Below are positions 1-9,021 of a stretch of 64,000 nt of DNA, one piece after another. The notes beneath the pieces were generated by a model, which saw nothing but the letters and a program-made list of their open reading frames with translations, was not told the origin of the DNA and did not search any database. The stretch is from Deltaproteobacteria bacterium. GTDB lineage: Bacteria; Myxococcota; Myxococcia; SLRQ01. The number at the start of each line of letters is the position of its first letter. Within the stretch, counting starts at the first letter, position 1. The DNA lies in assembly GCA_029210625.1 (NCBI GenBank), contig JARGFU010000012.1, forward strand, positions 1-64,000, in the 5' to 3' direction. A program made the translations under genes and the position numbers.

Positions 1-54
1 TCTAGGTGTTCACGTTCGGCCGATCTGGGTGTTCACGATCGACCGAAATCCGCA
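1..54. mobile_element. Terminal end of a second insertion sequence (IS21-like) running off the left edge
   Basis: Two 19-bp direct repeats differing at two positions lie at 5-23 and 28-46, each starting GGTGTTCACG and ending CCGA, 23 bp apart. Multiple subterminal repeats of this kind plus a terminal CA (5'-TG on the other strand, ending near 54) are characteristic of IS21-family ends. Exactly at this boundary the neighbouring transposase stops resembling its family. I infer that an IS inserted there, with only its right end visible. The family name is from pattern memory; the transposase of this second element is outside the window. Confidence 0.5.
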
Positions 55-1362
55 GTCCGCCTGGAAGACGCGCTTCAGCAACTCGGCCCAGGGGATCCGG
101 CGGGGGCGGACCTCGACGTTAGTCTCGATCCCCTTCCAGTGGGCCCCACCACCCTCGGGCAGCGCCTTCAAGGGGAGCGGCGGGTACCCGGGAGGCGAGG
201 GGGCCCGGTAGGGAAGCTCGGCCGTGGCCTTCGCCGCCAGGAGGGCGAGGGCTGGCCGGTGCTTCGAGTTCGGGGCGAAGACGCCGTGGTAGCGCACCAG
301 GTTCTGGCCCTTCGGGGGGACCAGGTTGGCCAGGCGGCCCATCAGCTCCAGAGGATCGAGGAGGAGGTGCGTGCGGCCGTCCGCCAGCGGCTTGCGCAGC
401 CGGTAGTAGAGCTCGCCCTTCGGGCCCTCGTCCAGGCGCCCCTCCGCGAAGGGCGGACGCAGCCCGTAGCGCAGGATGCGCTCGAGGCCCTCGCGGTCGT
501 ACGACTCGACCGCCACCCCGGCATGCAGGCTGTAGCCGAGGTGGAAGGCGGAGAGGCCCTTGCGCTCGGGAGGCTCGTCGCCGGGTGCGAAGACCACGAG
601 CTGCTCGCCGATGGCTCGTCCCAGGACGTGACGTTCAGGATCGAGCTCGTCCTCGAGCTGCGGCTCCCAGGCGCCGAGGTCCCGCAGCTTCTTGCCGATC
701 TTCCGCCAGAGCTTCGACACCAGCACATCGAGGTCCTCGATCGTGGGGGGCCAGAGGCTGTGGAAGACGAGAGGCCCGGTGTCGGTCTCGCGGAAGAAGA
801 CTCCATCGGGGAGGAAGCTGTGGAAGTGGAGATTCAAGTTGAGGGCATCACCGAAGCGCTGGATGCAGGTGACGGCGCCGCAGAGGGGGGCCTTCACGCC
901 CTGCGCCCGGGCCCGCTTGCGGTGCCAGGTGTAGAGCGTCCGCAGATAGACGTCGTGGACCGGTGAGACCAGCTCCTTGCGGGTCACCAGGAGGTAGCGG
1001 ACCCGCCTGGGCAGAGAGAGGACCCACTGGCGGTAGGGCGCAGGGGGCAGCACCCGGTCGACGAGATGGGCGGCGGTCTCGTACATCCGGCGGCCGTTGC
1101 AGCTGGGGCAGAGCCGGCCCTTGCACGAGAAGGGCAGGAGCTTGTCGTGGCCGCAGTCGGCGCAGCGCAGGCGGGTGAAGCCGTTGGCGAGGATTCCGCA
1201 CTCGAGGAAGTCCTCGAAGGCCTGGAGGACGTGGAAGGGCAGGTCCGGGCGCCGCTCCCGGAAGGCCGCGAGGTGAGTGCGCACCACGCGGTGGAGGAGG
1301 CCGAGGGCCGGGGCGCGGGGGCGGTAGGGGCGCTCCGGTGCGGTGGAGAGAACGCCGGGCAA
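10..1362 (-). pseudogene. IS91-family (Y2/HUH) transposase, C-terminus replaced by inserted IS
   Basis: Rolling-circle-type transposase that would nick and transfer single-stranded DNA. The N-terminus carries a zinc-ribbon-like module (CxxC at about 49-52, then CxxxxCPSC). The HUH signature is visible in LHFHSFLPDGVFF, followed by the family's typical RYGLRPPFAEGRL segment. IS91 proteins normally continue past RIPWAELLKRVFQAD into a CPxCGG zinc-binding tail. Here QAD is followed by 14 residues encoded by another element, so the gene is 3'-truncated and read into an IS end. The start at 1362 is TTG with no ribosome site, so the true start is uncertain. It is probably inactive. Confidence 0.8.
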
Positions 1363-1427
1363 GGGGCGGCGGGCGCTTCATGGCGCGTGCCGCTTCGGTG
1401 AACCTCGTCCTTTCGGGGGGTTCGGTT

Positions 1428-1473
1428 GACCGGCGCCGGTCAGACGGTCCGGCGCTTGGACCTAGGGTCCAAG
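1428..1473. repeat. Two palindromes upstream of the IS91 transposase
   Basis: A perfect 14-bp palindrome GACCGGCGCCGGTC (1428-1441) is followed by an 8-bp inverted repeat with a 3-nt loop (CTTGGACC at 1455-1462, GGTCCAAG at 1466-1473). They sit between the transposase start and the 3' end of the toxin gene, where the IS91 terIS end would be expected; IS91 ends carry short palindromes rather than terminal inverted repeats. They could equally be a transcription terminator for the toxin gene, though no T-tract follows. Confidence 0.35.
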
Positions 1474-1496
1474 ATCAGGCCCTCTCCTGATTCTCT

Positions 1497-1841
1497 CTAT
1501 CGGTCCAACAGCACGTCGATGCCGGCGAAGACCAGCTCGAGCTTCCGGCGGGGAATCCTTCCGGTGCGATCCTCGAGATCGTCGCGGTCGAGGGTCATCA
1601 GCTGGGTGGTGTTCGCGACCGAGTCGCGGGAGAGCCCTGTGTCCCGCCGGGAGAGAACGACGCTGCCCGGCGCAGCCGACCACTTCTGGTTGCTGGTGAG
1701 GGCCACGCAGACGACGGTGGAGAGCCGGCTGGCGTTGTAGGGGTTTCCCTGGATCACCAGCACCGGCCGCCGGAAGGCCGGCTCCGAGCCGCGCGGTTCA
1801 CCGAGGTCGGCCCACCAGACCTCGCCCTGGGAGATCACCAC
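1497..1841 (-). CDS. mazF: MazF/PemK-family mRNA endoribonuclease toxin
   Basis: A 114-residue type II toxin; members of this family cut single-stranded RNA at short sequences and arrest translation. It shows the family landmarks: an N-terminal GEVWWADLGEPRGSEPAFRR segment, RPVLVIQGNPYN, then VCVALTSN and a Thr/Gln motif (NTTQLMTLDRDDL), ending in the hydrophobic KLELVFAGIDVLL helix. The start is GTG at 1841, overlapping the last 7 nt of the antitoxin gene, so the pair is translationally coupled. It lies next to an IS-rich patch, a usual setting for mobile toxin-antitoxin pairs. The sequence from 1363 to its stop contains no gene. Confidence 0.93.
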   Translation of the reverse strand: MVISQGEVWWADLGEPRGSEPAFRRPVLVIQGNPYNASRLSTVVCVALTSNQKWSAAPGSVVLSRRDTGLSRDSVANTTQLMTLDRDDLEDRTGRIPRRKLELVFAGIDVLLDR

Positions 1842-2095
1842 TCGCCCTCCTCCTCCCGCACCACCGAGCGGGCCGCTCGACGGAGAAACGCCCTCGAGTT
1901 GGTGTAGCGCCTCTCCCCGGAGGGGAGCTCCTCGAGGACCTCATCGAGCTGGGCGGTCACCGAGTCGGCCTGCCGCCGCGCGATGTACTCGGCCAGGGCC
2001 TCCGCGTAGAGCTGGCTTCGGGACTTCGAGAGGCGCTTCGCCAAACGATCGGCGTCGGCGAAGACCTCATCCGGGATGGACACGGCGGTCTTCAT
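1835..2095 (-). CDS. Ribbon-helix-helix antitoxin partner of MazF
   Basis: An 86-residue protein immediately upstream of and overlapping mazF. The N-terminus MKTAVSIPDEVFADADRLAK and the following SRSQLYAEALAEYI match the ribbon-helix-helix DNA-binding fold of MazE-type antitoxins. The acidic, Arg-rich C-terminal half is the expected toxin-binding tail. The ATG at 2095 is chosen because the RHH fold starts there and because a promoter ends exactly six bases upstream. Longer in-frame extensions would run into menB. It is expected to repress its own promoter together with the toxin. Confidence 0.88.
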   Translation of the reverse strand: MKTAVSIPDEVFADADRLAKRLSKSRSQLYAEALAEYIARRQADSVTAQLDEVLEELPSGERRYTNSRAFLRRAARSVVREEEGEW

Positions 2096-2130
2096 GTCCC
2101 CAGTATAACCCCGGGTATGACCATCCTCAA
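2096..2130 (-). promoter_or_regulatory. Sigma-70 promoter of the toxin-antitoxin operon, leaderless
   Basis: On the minus strand TTGAGG (2125-2130) and TATACT (2102-2107) are separated by exactly 17 bp. Only six bases (GGGGAC) separate the -10 box from the ATG of the antitoxin, so the expected +1 is the A of the start codon. No Shine-Dalgarno site fits before it. The promoter begins 7 bp after the menB stop codon. Confidence 0.7.
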
Positions 2131-2136
2131 GGCGGC

Positions 2137-3027
<891 letters not shown>

Positions 3028-3077
3028 GGGCGGAAGGTATCCGCCGCGGGAGCCCGGCACGCAAGACCGGGCAGCAC

Positions 3078-5168
3078 CTAGTCGAAGCGGAGGGTGTAGC
3101 CGATCTTGCCCACGAACTCCCGCGTCGGCGCGGGATAGGGCGCGTGGTAGCCGTCGTAGGGCTGGACGTAGCGGTAGCCGCTGCCGAGGAGGTCGTAGGC
3201 CCCCACCCCGACCTCGAGGCCCTCGACCCCCGGGATGGCGTAGCGCGCGTAGAGGTTCAGGAGCAGGGTCGGGTCCTCACGGCCGAGGACCAGCTCGTCG
3301 CTGGCGTCCACCGAGGTGTAGGCGAAGCGCTCGCTCATGAAGATCAGCGAGGCCGAGACGTTCAGCCCCTCGATCGGGGTGACCCGGGCGAGCAGCGTGA
3401 CCTTGTGCTGCGGGAAGCCCAGCAGCGGGCCCTTCTCGCCGTCGACTGCGTAGGAGGCGACCTCGTTCTTCCCGGCCTCGGCGTAGAACGAGTAGGTCAG
3501 GTGAGCCTTGACCACGGGGTGCTGGAAGCGCAGCTCGGCCTCCACGCCGCGCGAGCCGGTCTGGCCCTGGTTGGCGTAGAACTCCTCGTCTCGATCGAAG
3601 TCGTAGTAGTAGACGATCGGATCCTGGAGGGTGGTGTCGAAGAGGTTGATGCCGGCGTAGAGCTGCTGGGTGATGCGGTAGCCGGTCTCGAGCTCGAAGA
3701 CGGTCGCCTTCTCGGGGTCGATGCCCCAGGCGATCTCCTCGTCCGGCGTGGTCGGGGTGGGCAGCTCGGTCACGCCGAGCTCGAACTGCTGCACCGCCGG
3801 GGTGCGGAAGGACTGGGCCGCCTGGAACTTGATGTGCCAGGGGCCGACGACCTTGTTGAGGCCCAGGCGGGGTACCAGGGAGGCCCGCGTGGCACTGTGG
3901 TTCTCGTAGCGGACGCCCGCGGCGACGTTGACCCAGGGGTTGTCCCAGAGGATCTGCCCGAAGCCAGCCACCGAGAAGTAGGTGACCTCCTCGCCATCGC
4001 CGAAGAGGTTGAGCCCGTCGGGGCCCGGCGAGTTGGCGATGGCCTGGTCGAAGAGCCCCTGGACGCCGAGCATCAGGTTGAGCCCCTCGCGCAGGTCGTA
4101 GGCAGCCGTCACCCCCCCGGACCAGGTGGTGTAGGTCTGGTCGATGAAGGTGTAGGCGGCGCTCGCATAGACATCGAGATCGAGCTCCTCGGGCTGGTAC
4201 CAGGGCCGGACCCGCTTGAACTGGAACTGCGGCGTGATCACCATCCGGCCCTCGAGCAGGCGCCAATCGTAGCTGACCCCGGCGTAGTGGCCGGTCAGGT
4301 CGTTGTGCAGAGCCTCGGGGGCGAGCTCGTCGCCGAAGCCGATCCGGTTGGTGGTCCGGTAGCCGTCCAGGATGTAGCGCAGCTTCAGGCCCTTGTAGGT
4401 GAGGCCGAGGTTGACCATCGCCGGATCGAGGGCCGAGTTGACCGGGTCCATCTCGTAGCTCTCACCGTAGAAGGTCTCGACGGTGCCGTTGCTGCGGGTG
4501 CCCTGCCCCAGGTAGGCGGAGAGGCTGACGCCCAGCTCCCCGAACTTCTCGGCGGCGGTCAGGGAGAGGGTGCGGCGGCCGAAGCTGCGCTCCATCAGGC
4601 CGTAGTGGCCGGTCAGGGAGATCCCGCGGAAGTCGTCGGCGGAGCGGGTCACGACGTTGATGACGCCGAGCTCGGCGAAGCCACCGTACACCACGGATCC
4701 GGGACCCCGGATGATCTCGATGCGCTCGATGGCCTCGATGGGGTAGTGGTTGCCGAGGAAGAGGTTGGCGTAGGCCCGCTCGTTCATCTCGAGACCATCG
4801 AGCAGGAGGAGCACCTTGCCCTCGAAGCCCCAGGTGCCGCGGAAGCCGAGGCCCACGACCCCCTCCACGTCGGTGCCCGGGGAGAAGCCGGGGACCAGCT
4901 GCATCACGTCGATCAGATCGCGGGCGCCGGCGTCGAGGAGCTCCTCCCGGGTGATGACCGTGATCACCCCGGGGGACTCCCGGGCGCTCTTGGCGAGCTT
5001 GGTCGCCACCGTCACCTGGAGGTCGAGGAGGTTCTCGAGGGACATCGCCATGTACTCATCGATGGCCTCCTCGGGGGGCGGCTCCTCCTGGGCCCGGAGC
5101 CCGGAGGGAGCGGCGAGTGACGAGATGGCGAGGGCGAGGATCCAGGCCCGGGGGCGAGTGAGGGTCAT
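3078..5168 (-). CDS. TonB-dependent outer-membrane receptor
   Basis: A 696-residue receptor with a signal peptide ending near LRAQ. An N-terminal plug domain follows (PGVITVITREELLDAGARDLIDVMQLVPGF; IERIEIIRGPGSVVYGG; GVINVVTR), then a 22-strand-type barrel rich in alternating aromatics ending in an aromatic/acidic strand (GYTLRFD). It imports a large ligand (siderophore, vitamin or similar) driven by TonB; the ligand cannot be read from sequence. The second of two adjacent ATGs (5168) has the better spacing to AGGGG. It lies 12 nt downstream of a YfiR-like gene, so the two form an operon, a pairing common in delta-group genomes. Confidence 0.92.
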   Translation of the reverse strand: MTLTRPRAWILALAISSLAAPSGLRAQEEPPPEEAIDEYMAMSLENLLDLQVTVATKLAKSARESPGVITVITREELLDAGARDLIDVMQLVPGFSPGTDVEGVVGLGFRGTWGFEGKVLLLLDGLEMNERAYANLFLGNHYPIEAIERIEIIRGPGSVVYGGFAELGVINVVTRSADDFRGISLTGHYGLMERSFGRRTLSLTAAEKFGELGVSLSAYLGQGTRSNGTVETFYGESYEMDPVNSALDPAMVNLGLTYKGLKLRYILDGYRTTNRIGFGDELAPEALHNDLTGHYAGVSYDWRLLEGRMVITPQFQFKRVRPWYQPEELDLDVYASAAYTFIDQTYTTWSGGVTAAYDLREGLNLMLGVQGLFDQAIANSPGPDGLNLFGDGEEVTYFSVAGFGQILWDNPWVNVAAGVRYENHSATRASLVPRLGLNKVVGPWHIKFQAAQSFRTPAVQQFELGVTELPTPTTPDEEIAWGIDPEKATVFELETGYRITQQLYAGINLFDTTLQDPIVYYYDFDRDEEFYANQGQTGSRGVEAELRFQHPVVKAHLTYSFYAEAGKNEVASYAVDGEKGPLLGFPQHKVTLLARVTPIEGLNVSASLIFMSERFAYTSVDASDELVLGREDPTLLLNLYARYAIPGVEGLEVGVGAYDLLGSGYRYVQPYDGYHAPYPAPTREFVGKIGYTLRFD

Positions 5169-5180
5169 CATATTCCCCTA

Positions 5181-5720
5181 TCAGTGGACGATACGGGCCA
5201 GGCGCAGCAGCTGGGAGGAGAAGGTGTGGGTCTCGTTGCTGGCGCGGCGGAGGTTCAAGACGATCTTGGGGCGGCCGCCGTGGCCCAGCTCCACGCCGAC
5301 GGCGACCTGCCCGCCCTCGACCGGATCGGAGCTGCCCGCGATCGAGAGGACACCGTTGGAGGCGACGAGTCCGCTCACCTCCGCGGCGTCGACACCGCTC
5401 ATGACGTAGACGACGTCCGCTCCGGAGACCTTGCTGCGCAGGCTCGTGGTGGAGACGGCCTGGGCGCGGACCCCCGCCCGGGAGAAGGCGGTGGTCACCT
5501 GGTAGGCCTGCGAGAGCTGCCCGGGGGCGTGGACGATGAGGAGCTCGAGGTCGTCGCCCTTGCTGGCCAGCTTCTGGTTCAGCTTGAAGATCTTGGTGAA
5601 GAGCGCGGCCTGCAGGTTGAGCGGAACCTCGGCGGCCTGGCTCGGCCGGGGCGCGAGCAGCAGGCCGAGCAGCGCGAGGACCGCGACTCGTGCCAGGTGG
5701 GATGGGGTGAGGACTCTCAT
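5181..5720 (-). CDS. YfiR-like (DUF4154) secreted protein
   Basis: A 179-residue exported protein with signal peptide (cleavage near SQAAEV). The body begins with LQAALFTKIFKLN and ends with a stretch typical of the YfiR family: GVLSIAGSSDPVEGGQVAVG, then PKIVLNLRRASNE and SSQLLRLARIV. YfiR in Pseudomonas is a periplasmic repressor of a membrane diguanylate cyclase, but many family members sit beside TonB receptors and their role is unknown. It is co-transcribed with the receptor downstream. The start at 5720 is chosen because an upstream extension would precede the signal peptide. Confidence 0.75.
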   Translation of the reverse strand: MRVLTPSHLARVAVLALLGLLLAPRPSQAAEVPLNLQAALFTKIFKLNQKLASKGDDLELLIVHAPGQLSQAYQVTTAFSRAGVRAQAVSTTSLRSKVSGADVVYVMSGVDAAEVSGLVASNGVLSIAGSSDPVEGGQVAVGVELGHGGRPKIVLNLRRASNETHTFSSQLLRLARIVH

Positions 5721-5789
5721 CGAGCCCAGACATAAGCAACTTCCGGGCCAGGGCTGGATCTGCCGAAAACAGGGCCTCATCGGCTGATT

Positions 5790-5825
5790 GGGGCCAACGG
5801 CCCCGTTCCGGATCCCGTGATCCGG
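5790..5825. terminator. Paired hairpins downstream of slyX
   Basis: Two perfect stem-loops follow each other: GGGGCC-AAC-GGCCCC (5790-5804) and CCGGATC-CCGT-GATCCGG (5808-5825). They lie downstream of slyX and upstream of the YfiR-like gene. Neither is followed by a T-run, so factor-independent termination is not certain. The rest of 5721-5885 shows no gene. Confidence 0.35.
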
Positions 5826-5885
5826 ATCTCGAAAGCACGACGCGCACCCGGTCCGGCCTGCGCCCGGCGGCCCGGGGGGGATCCC

Positions 5886-6089
5886 CTAGTAGTGTGGGGG
5901 TGGCGACTCGTCGGCCTCGTCCTTCACCGGGCTGACCGGGATCGCGCCGAGCTTCTCCTCGACGGCGTGAAGGCGCCGCTCCAGCTCGACGATGACCCTT
6001 CCCTGCTCGAGGAGATCGGCGGAGAGGCGCTCGAGGGTCTGCTCCTGGAAGCCGACCAGGGTCTCCAGCTCGGTGATTCGTTCTTCCAT
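5886..6089 (-). CDS. slyX: SlyX family protein
   Basis: A 67-residue coiled-coil protein: MEERITELETLVGFQEQTLE, then LLEQGRVIVELERRLHAVEEKL, ending in a short Pro/acidic tail with PPPHY, the usual SlyX C-terminal signature. Its function is unknown; in E. coli the gene neighbours slyD. The second ATG (6089) is chosen because AGGAG, which overlaps the stop codon of the upstream lipoprotein gene, lies 8 nt before it; the first ATG is only 2 nt away. Translation is therefore likely coupled to the lipoprotein gene. Confidence 0.88.
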   Translation of the reverse strand: MEERITELETLVGFQEQTLERLSADLLEQGRVIVELERRLHAVEEKLGAIPVSPVKDEADESPPPHY

Positions 6090-6100
6090 GGTCATCACTC

Positions 6101-6883
6101 CTAGAGCGGCTCGCAGAGCCCGCGGATCGTGTTGCAGATCATCGTGGCCGGCGGGCAGGGATCGTTGTCGAGATCGCAGAGCTCGCTGCAGAGCCCGCCG
6201 AGGCAGCGGCCGAAGGCGCAGTCCACGTGGCTGGCGCAGACCTCGCCCACGCCGAGCGTCCCGCGGGCACCCACGGTGCAGCAGAGCAGCTCGTCGGCAG
6301 GATCGCCCCGCACGTCCTCGCATCGCGTCGAGGCGCTGCAGTTGTCGTTGTAGAAGCAGACGGCGAGGGAGACCTCGTCGCAGCTCTGGATCGGCACGGT
6401 GGTGTCCATCGGCACGCACCAGTGGAAGACGTCGCTGCAGAACATCCGGGAGGGGCAGTCGAGGTCGACCAGGCACTCGCCGGAGCAGAAGGCCTGGCCG
6501 TCGTCCCTCGGGATGCAGAGGCCGAAGGCGCACTCGCCGTGCTCGGTGCAGGGCTCGTTCACCTGACCGCTGCCGGGGGTCCCGGGGGCGCAGCAGCGAT
6601 CGTCGGGCACCGTGCTGTCGGTGGCGCAGATCTCGCCGGCGCCGCAGTCGAGGTTGGAGAGGCAGAAGGCCGCGTCGGGATCGGCGCAGGAGACAGTGCC
6701 GCCGCCGTCGATGCTCCCGCCGTCGCGATCCCCGGCGTCGGTGGCGCCGCCGTCCGCCCCGCCCCCTCCGTCCTGGATGTCCCCCGCGTCGGAGCCTCCG
6801 CCGTCGGGCACGCCGCCGCCCTCCGGACAGGCGACGAGGAGGAGGAGCGAGGACAGGAAGACGATCGAGCTGAGCGTGCGCAT
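6101..6883 (-). CDS. Cys-rich lipoprotein with Asp/Gly linker
   Basis: A 260-residue lipoprotein. The signal peptide ends in the lipobox LLVAC (Cys at about 19). A low-complexity DGGGSDAGDIQDGG-type linker of about 40 residues follows, then a domain with over 20 cysteines in repeated CxxxxDC / CAFGLCI / CxxGLC patterns, resembling the Dickkopf-like or EGF-like cysteine modules frequent in Myxococcota surface proteins. It is probably anchored in the outer membrane, with disulfide-bonded modules displayed. No enzyme motif is visible. Another protein of this style is at 48865-50151. Confidence 0.8.
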   Translation of the reverse strand: MRTLSSIVFLSSLLLLVACPEGGGVPDGGGSDAGDIQDGGGGADGGATDAGDRDGGSIDGGGTVSCADPDAAFCLSNLDCGAGEICATDSTVPDDRCCAPGTPGSGQVNEPCTEHGECAFGLCIPRDDGQAFCSGECLVDLDCPSRMFCSDVFHWCVPMDTTVPIQSCDEVSLAVCFYNDNCSASTRCEDVRGDPADELLCCTVGARGTLGVGEVCASHVDCAFGRCLGGLCSELCDLDNDPCPPATMICNTIRGLCEPL

Positions 6884-6920
6884 GAGGATCTCTCGGGGGG
6901 TTGCGGGGCCTGGGCCGGCC

Positions 6921-7952
6921 TCAGCCGTCCAGCGCCGCGCAGAGGGCGCCGGTCTCGGCGTCGGTGGTGGCGTGGGAGAAGACGAAGCGCGCCAGGTCCT
7001 CCCGGCCGGGCCAGCGGTGGAACTCCATCCCGGCGGCCTCGAGCCGCTCGAAGCCCGCCGGGTTCCAGATCACGAAGACCTCGTTGGCCTCGACCGGGTA
7101 GGCCAGCCGGGCCTCGCCGTGCGTCGAGACGGTCCGGGCGAAGGCGCTCGCCTGCCCGTTCGCCCGGGCGGCGAGCTCCAGCCAGCGCCCCCCCTCGAGG
7201 TAGGCCAGGAGCTGGGCCGAGGGGTAGCGCATCTTCGAGAAGAGGTGACCGCCGCGCTTGCGCAGCCGCTCGACCCGCTCGCGCAGCTCGGGCCGGTCGA
7301 AGATCACCAGGGCCTCGGCGGCCAGGCAGCCGTTCTTGCTGGCGCCGAAGGAGAGCAGGTCGATCCCCGCGCGCCAGGTGAGGTCGGCCGGCGCGCAGCC
7401 GAGGTGGGCCACGGCGTTCGCGAAGCGCGCGCCGTCGAGGTGGGTGCCCATCCCTCGCTCCCGGGCCAGGGCGGTGAGGGCCGCCAGCTCCCCGGGACGG
7501 TAGACGGTCCCGCACTCGGTGCTCTGGGTCAGGCTGAGGGCCGCCGGCGCATAGCTGTGCACCCCGTGGCCGGTGTTGGCCCGCAGCGCCGCCTCCAGGG
7601 CCTCGGGCTGGAGCTTTCCCCCGGGCCCCTCGACCGGGACGATCCGCAGGCCCTGGCCGTAGAACTCGGGCGCGCCGCCCTCGTCACCGTGGATGTGCGC
7701 CTCGCGGTGGCAGTAGACCGAGCCCCAGGGCGGACAGAGGGCCGCCAGGGCGATGCTGTTGGCCGCGGTGCCGGTGCCCAGGGGCACCACCGTGGTCTCG
7801 CACTCGAAGAGGGCGCCGAAGGCCTCCTCGAGGGCCGCCGTCCAGTCGTCCTCGCCATAGGCCCAGGCGGACCCGGTGTTGGCCGCGACCAGGGCCTCCA
7901 GGATCGCCTCGGCGGCCGGGGACTCGTTGTCGCTCCGGAAGTTGATGGACAT
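6921..7952 (-). CDS. ltaE: PLP-dependent threonine aldolase / beta-eliminating lyase
   Basis: A 343-residue fold-type I PLP enzyme that would split L-threonine or allo-threonine into glycine and acetaldehyde. Visible family features are FRSDNESP at the start, the phosphate-binding PLGTGTAANSIAL, REAHIHGDEGG, the Asp-containing MGTHLDGARFANAVAHLG, and the PLP lysine in SFGASKNGCLAAEA. The length matches the family (about 340). It starts 15 nt after the stop of the CDF transporter gene, so the two are probably co-transcribed. Substrate stereospecificity cannot be told. Confidence 0.9.
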   Translation of the reverse strand: MSINFRSDNESPAAEAILEALVAANTGSAWAYGEDDWTAALEEAFGALFECETTVVPLGTGTAANSIALAALCPPWGSVYCHREAHIHGDEGGAPEFYGQGLRIVPVEGPGGKLQPEALEAALRANTGHGVHSYAPAALSLTQSTECGTVYRPGELAALTALARERGMGTHLDGARFANAVAHLGCAPADLTWRAGIDLLSFGASKNGCLAAEALVIFDRPELRERVERLRKRGGHLFSKMRYPSAQLLAYLEGGRWLELAARANGQASAFARTVSTHGEARLAYPVEANEVFVIWNPAGFERLEAAGMEFHRWPGREDLARFVFSHATTDAETGALCAALDG

Positions 7953-7967
7953 CGTGGATTCCGGGTT

Positions 7968-8897
7968 TCAGGGTGGCCGGGCGATGATGCGCAGCGACTC
8001 GGGCTCGACGTGACAGATGACCTCGGCCTGGCCGAGCCCGTCCACGATCACCGCCTCGACGTGATCCGCGAGCCCGTGCCCCTCGGCGACGGTGGTGTCG
8101 TCGGGGACGTAGAGGACGAAGTCCACGTGGTGGAGCGCGCCCTGGTGGCGGGCCCGCAGGCGAGCCCAGCCGCGGAAGAGGGGGTGGTCGACCGCCTGGA
8201 GGAGCCGCGAGACCTTCGCCAGGTCGTCGGGATCCGCCGTGTCCATGATGCCCTTCACCGCCTCCCGGAAGAGCCCGGCGCCGATCCGCAGGATGTTCAG
8301 CGCCGCCAGGATGGCGATGACCGGATCGAGCCAGCCGAAGGAGGTGAGCCAGACCGCCACCAGGGCCACCACGCTGGCGCCCGAGGTCCAGACGTCGGTG
8401 AGCAGGTGCTTCCCGTCGGCCACCAGGGTGAGGGAGCCGGTGCGCTTGCCCACCCGGATCAGGTAGAGGCCCAGGAGCAGGTTCACCACCGCGGCGCCGG
8501 TGATCAGGATCAGGCCCAGCCCGATGCGCTGCAGCTCGCCGCCGACGATCAGCCGATCGATGGACTCGTGGAGGATCAGCCCCCCGGCGAGGAAGATCAG
8601 CCCGCCCTCGAAGCCCGCCGAGAGGAACTCGACCTTGCCGTGGCCGTAGGGGTGATCGAGGTCCGGGGGCTTGTCCGAGAGGTAGACCGAGTAGAGGGCG
8701 AAGCCCGCGGCCGCGACGTTCACGATGCCCTCGAGGGCGTCCGAGAGCACCGCCGCAGAGCCGGTGAGGCGCCAGGCCACCAGCTTGGTGATCAGCAGGG
8801 CGACGCCCACGACCAGGGAGGCCAGGGCCGCGACCAGCCGCCCCCGCTTGTCGGTCGGCGGGCTCGGGTGCTCGTGGGGGGCGGGCTCGGAGGGCAT
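7968..8897 (-). CDS. Cation diffusion facilitator (CDF) metal exporter
   Basis: A 309-residue inner-membrane divalent-metal/proton antiporter. It has about six membrane segments, starting with LVAALASLVVGVALLITKLVAW. Metal-site residues are in LSDALEGIVNVAA (TM2) and KHLLTDVWTSGASVV (TM5), with the conserved HPYGHGKVEFLSAGFEG between TM2 and TM3. The C-terminal part (from about 215) is the cytosolic ferredoxin-like dimer domain with HHVDFVLYV and HVEAVIVD. The His-rich N-terminus APHEHPSPP may bind metal. The start at 8897 avoids a non-homologous extension. Confidence 0.92.
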   Translation of the reverse strand: MPSEPAPHEHPSPPTDKRGRLVAALASLVVGVALLITKLVAWRLTGSAAVLSDALEGIVNVAAAGFALYSVYLSDKPPDLDHPYGHGKVEFLSAGFEGGLIFLAGGLILHESIDRLIVGGELQRIGLGLILITGAAVVNLLLGLYLIRVGKRTGSLTLVADGKHLLTDVWTSGASVVALVAVWLTSFGWLDPVIAILAALNILRIGAGLFREAVKGIMDTADPDDLAKVSRLLQAVDHPLFRGWARLRARHQGALHHVDFVLYVPDDTTVAEGHGLADHVEAVIVDGLGQAEVICHVEPESLRIIARPP

Positions 8898-9021
8898 GAC
8901 CCGCGCAGTGTCGCCAATGGACCCCGGGGCCGCAAGGCGCCGCGCCGCCGGGACCTTGACCCTTCCGGGAGGATGCCGCAGAACGCCCGGACACCCCTCG
9001 CCGGGGGTGGAGGAGGGTCCG

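Noticed and set aside
3144-5120. 658-codon open frame opposite the TonB receptor
   Set aside because: Shadow of the receptor gene in the complementary frame; no ribosome site or recognisable fold.
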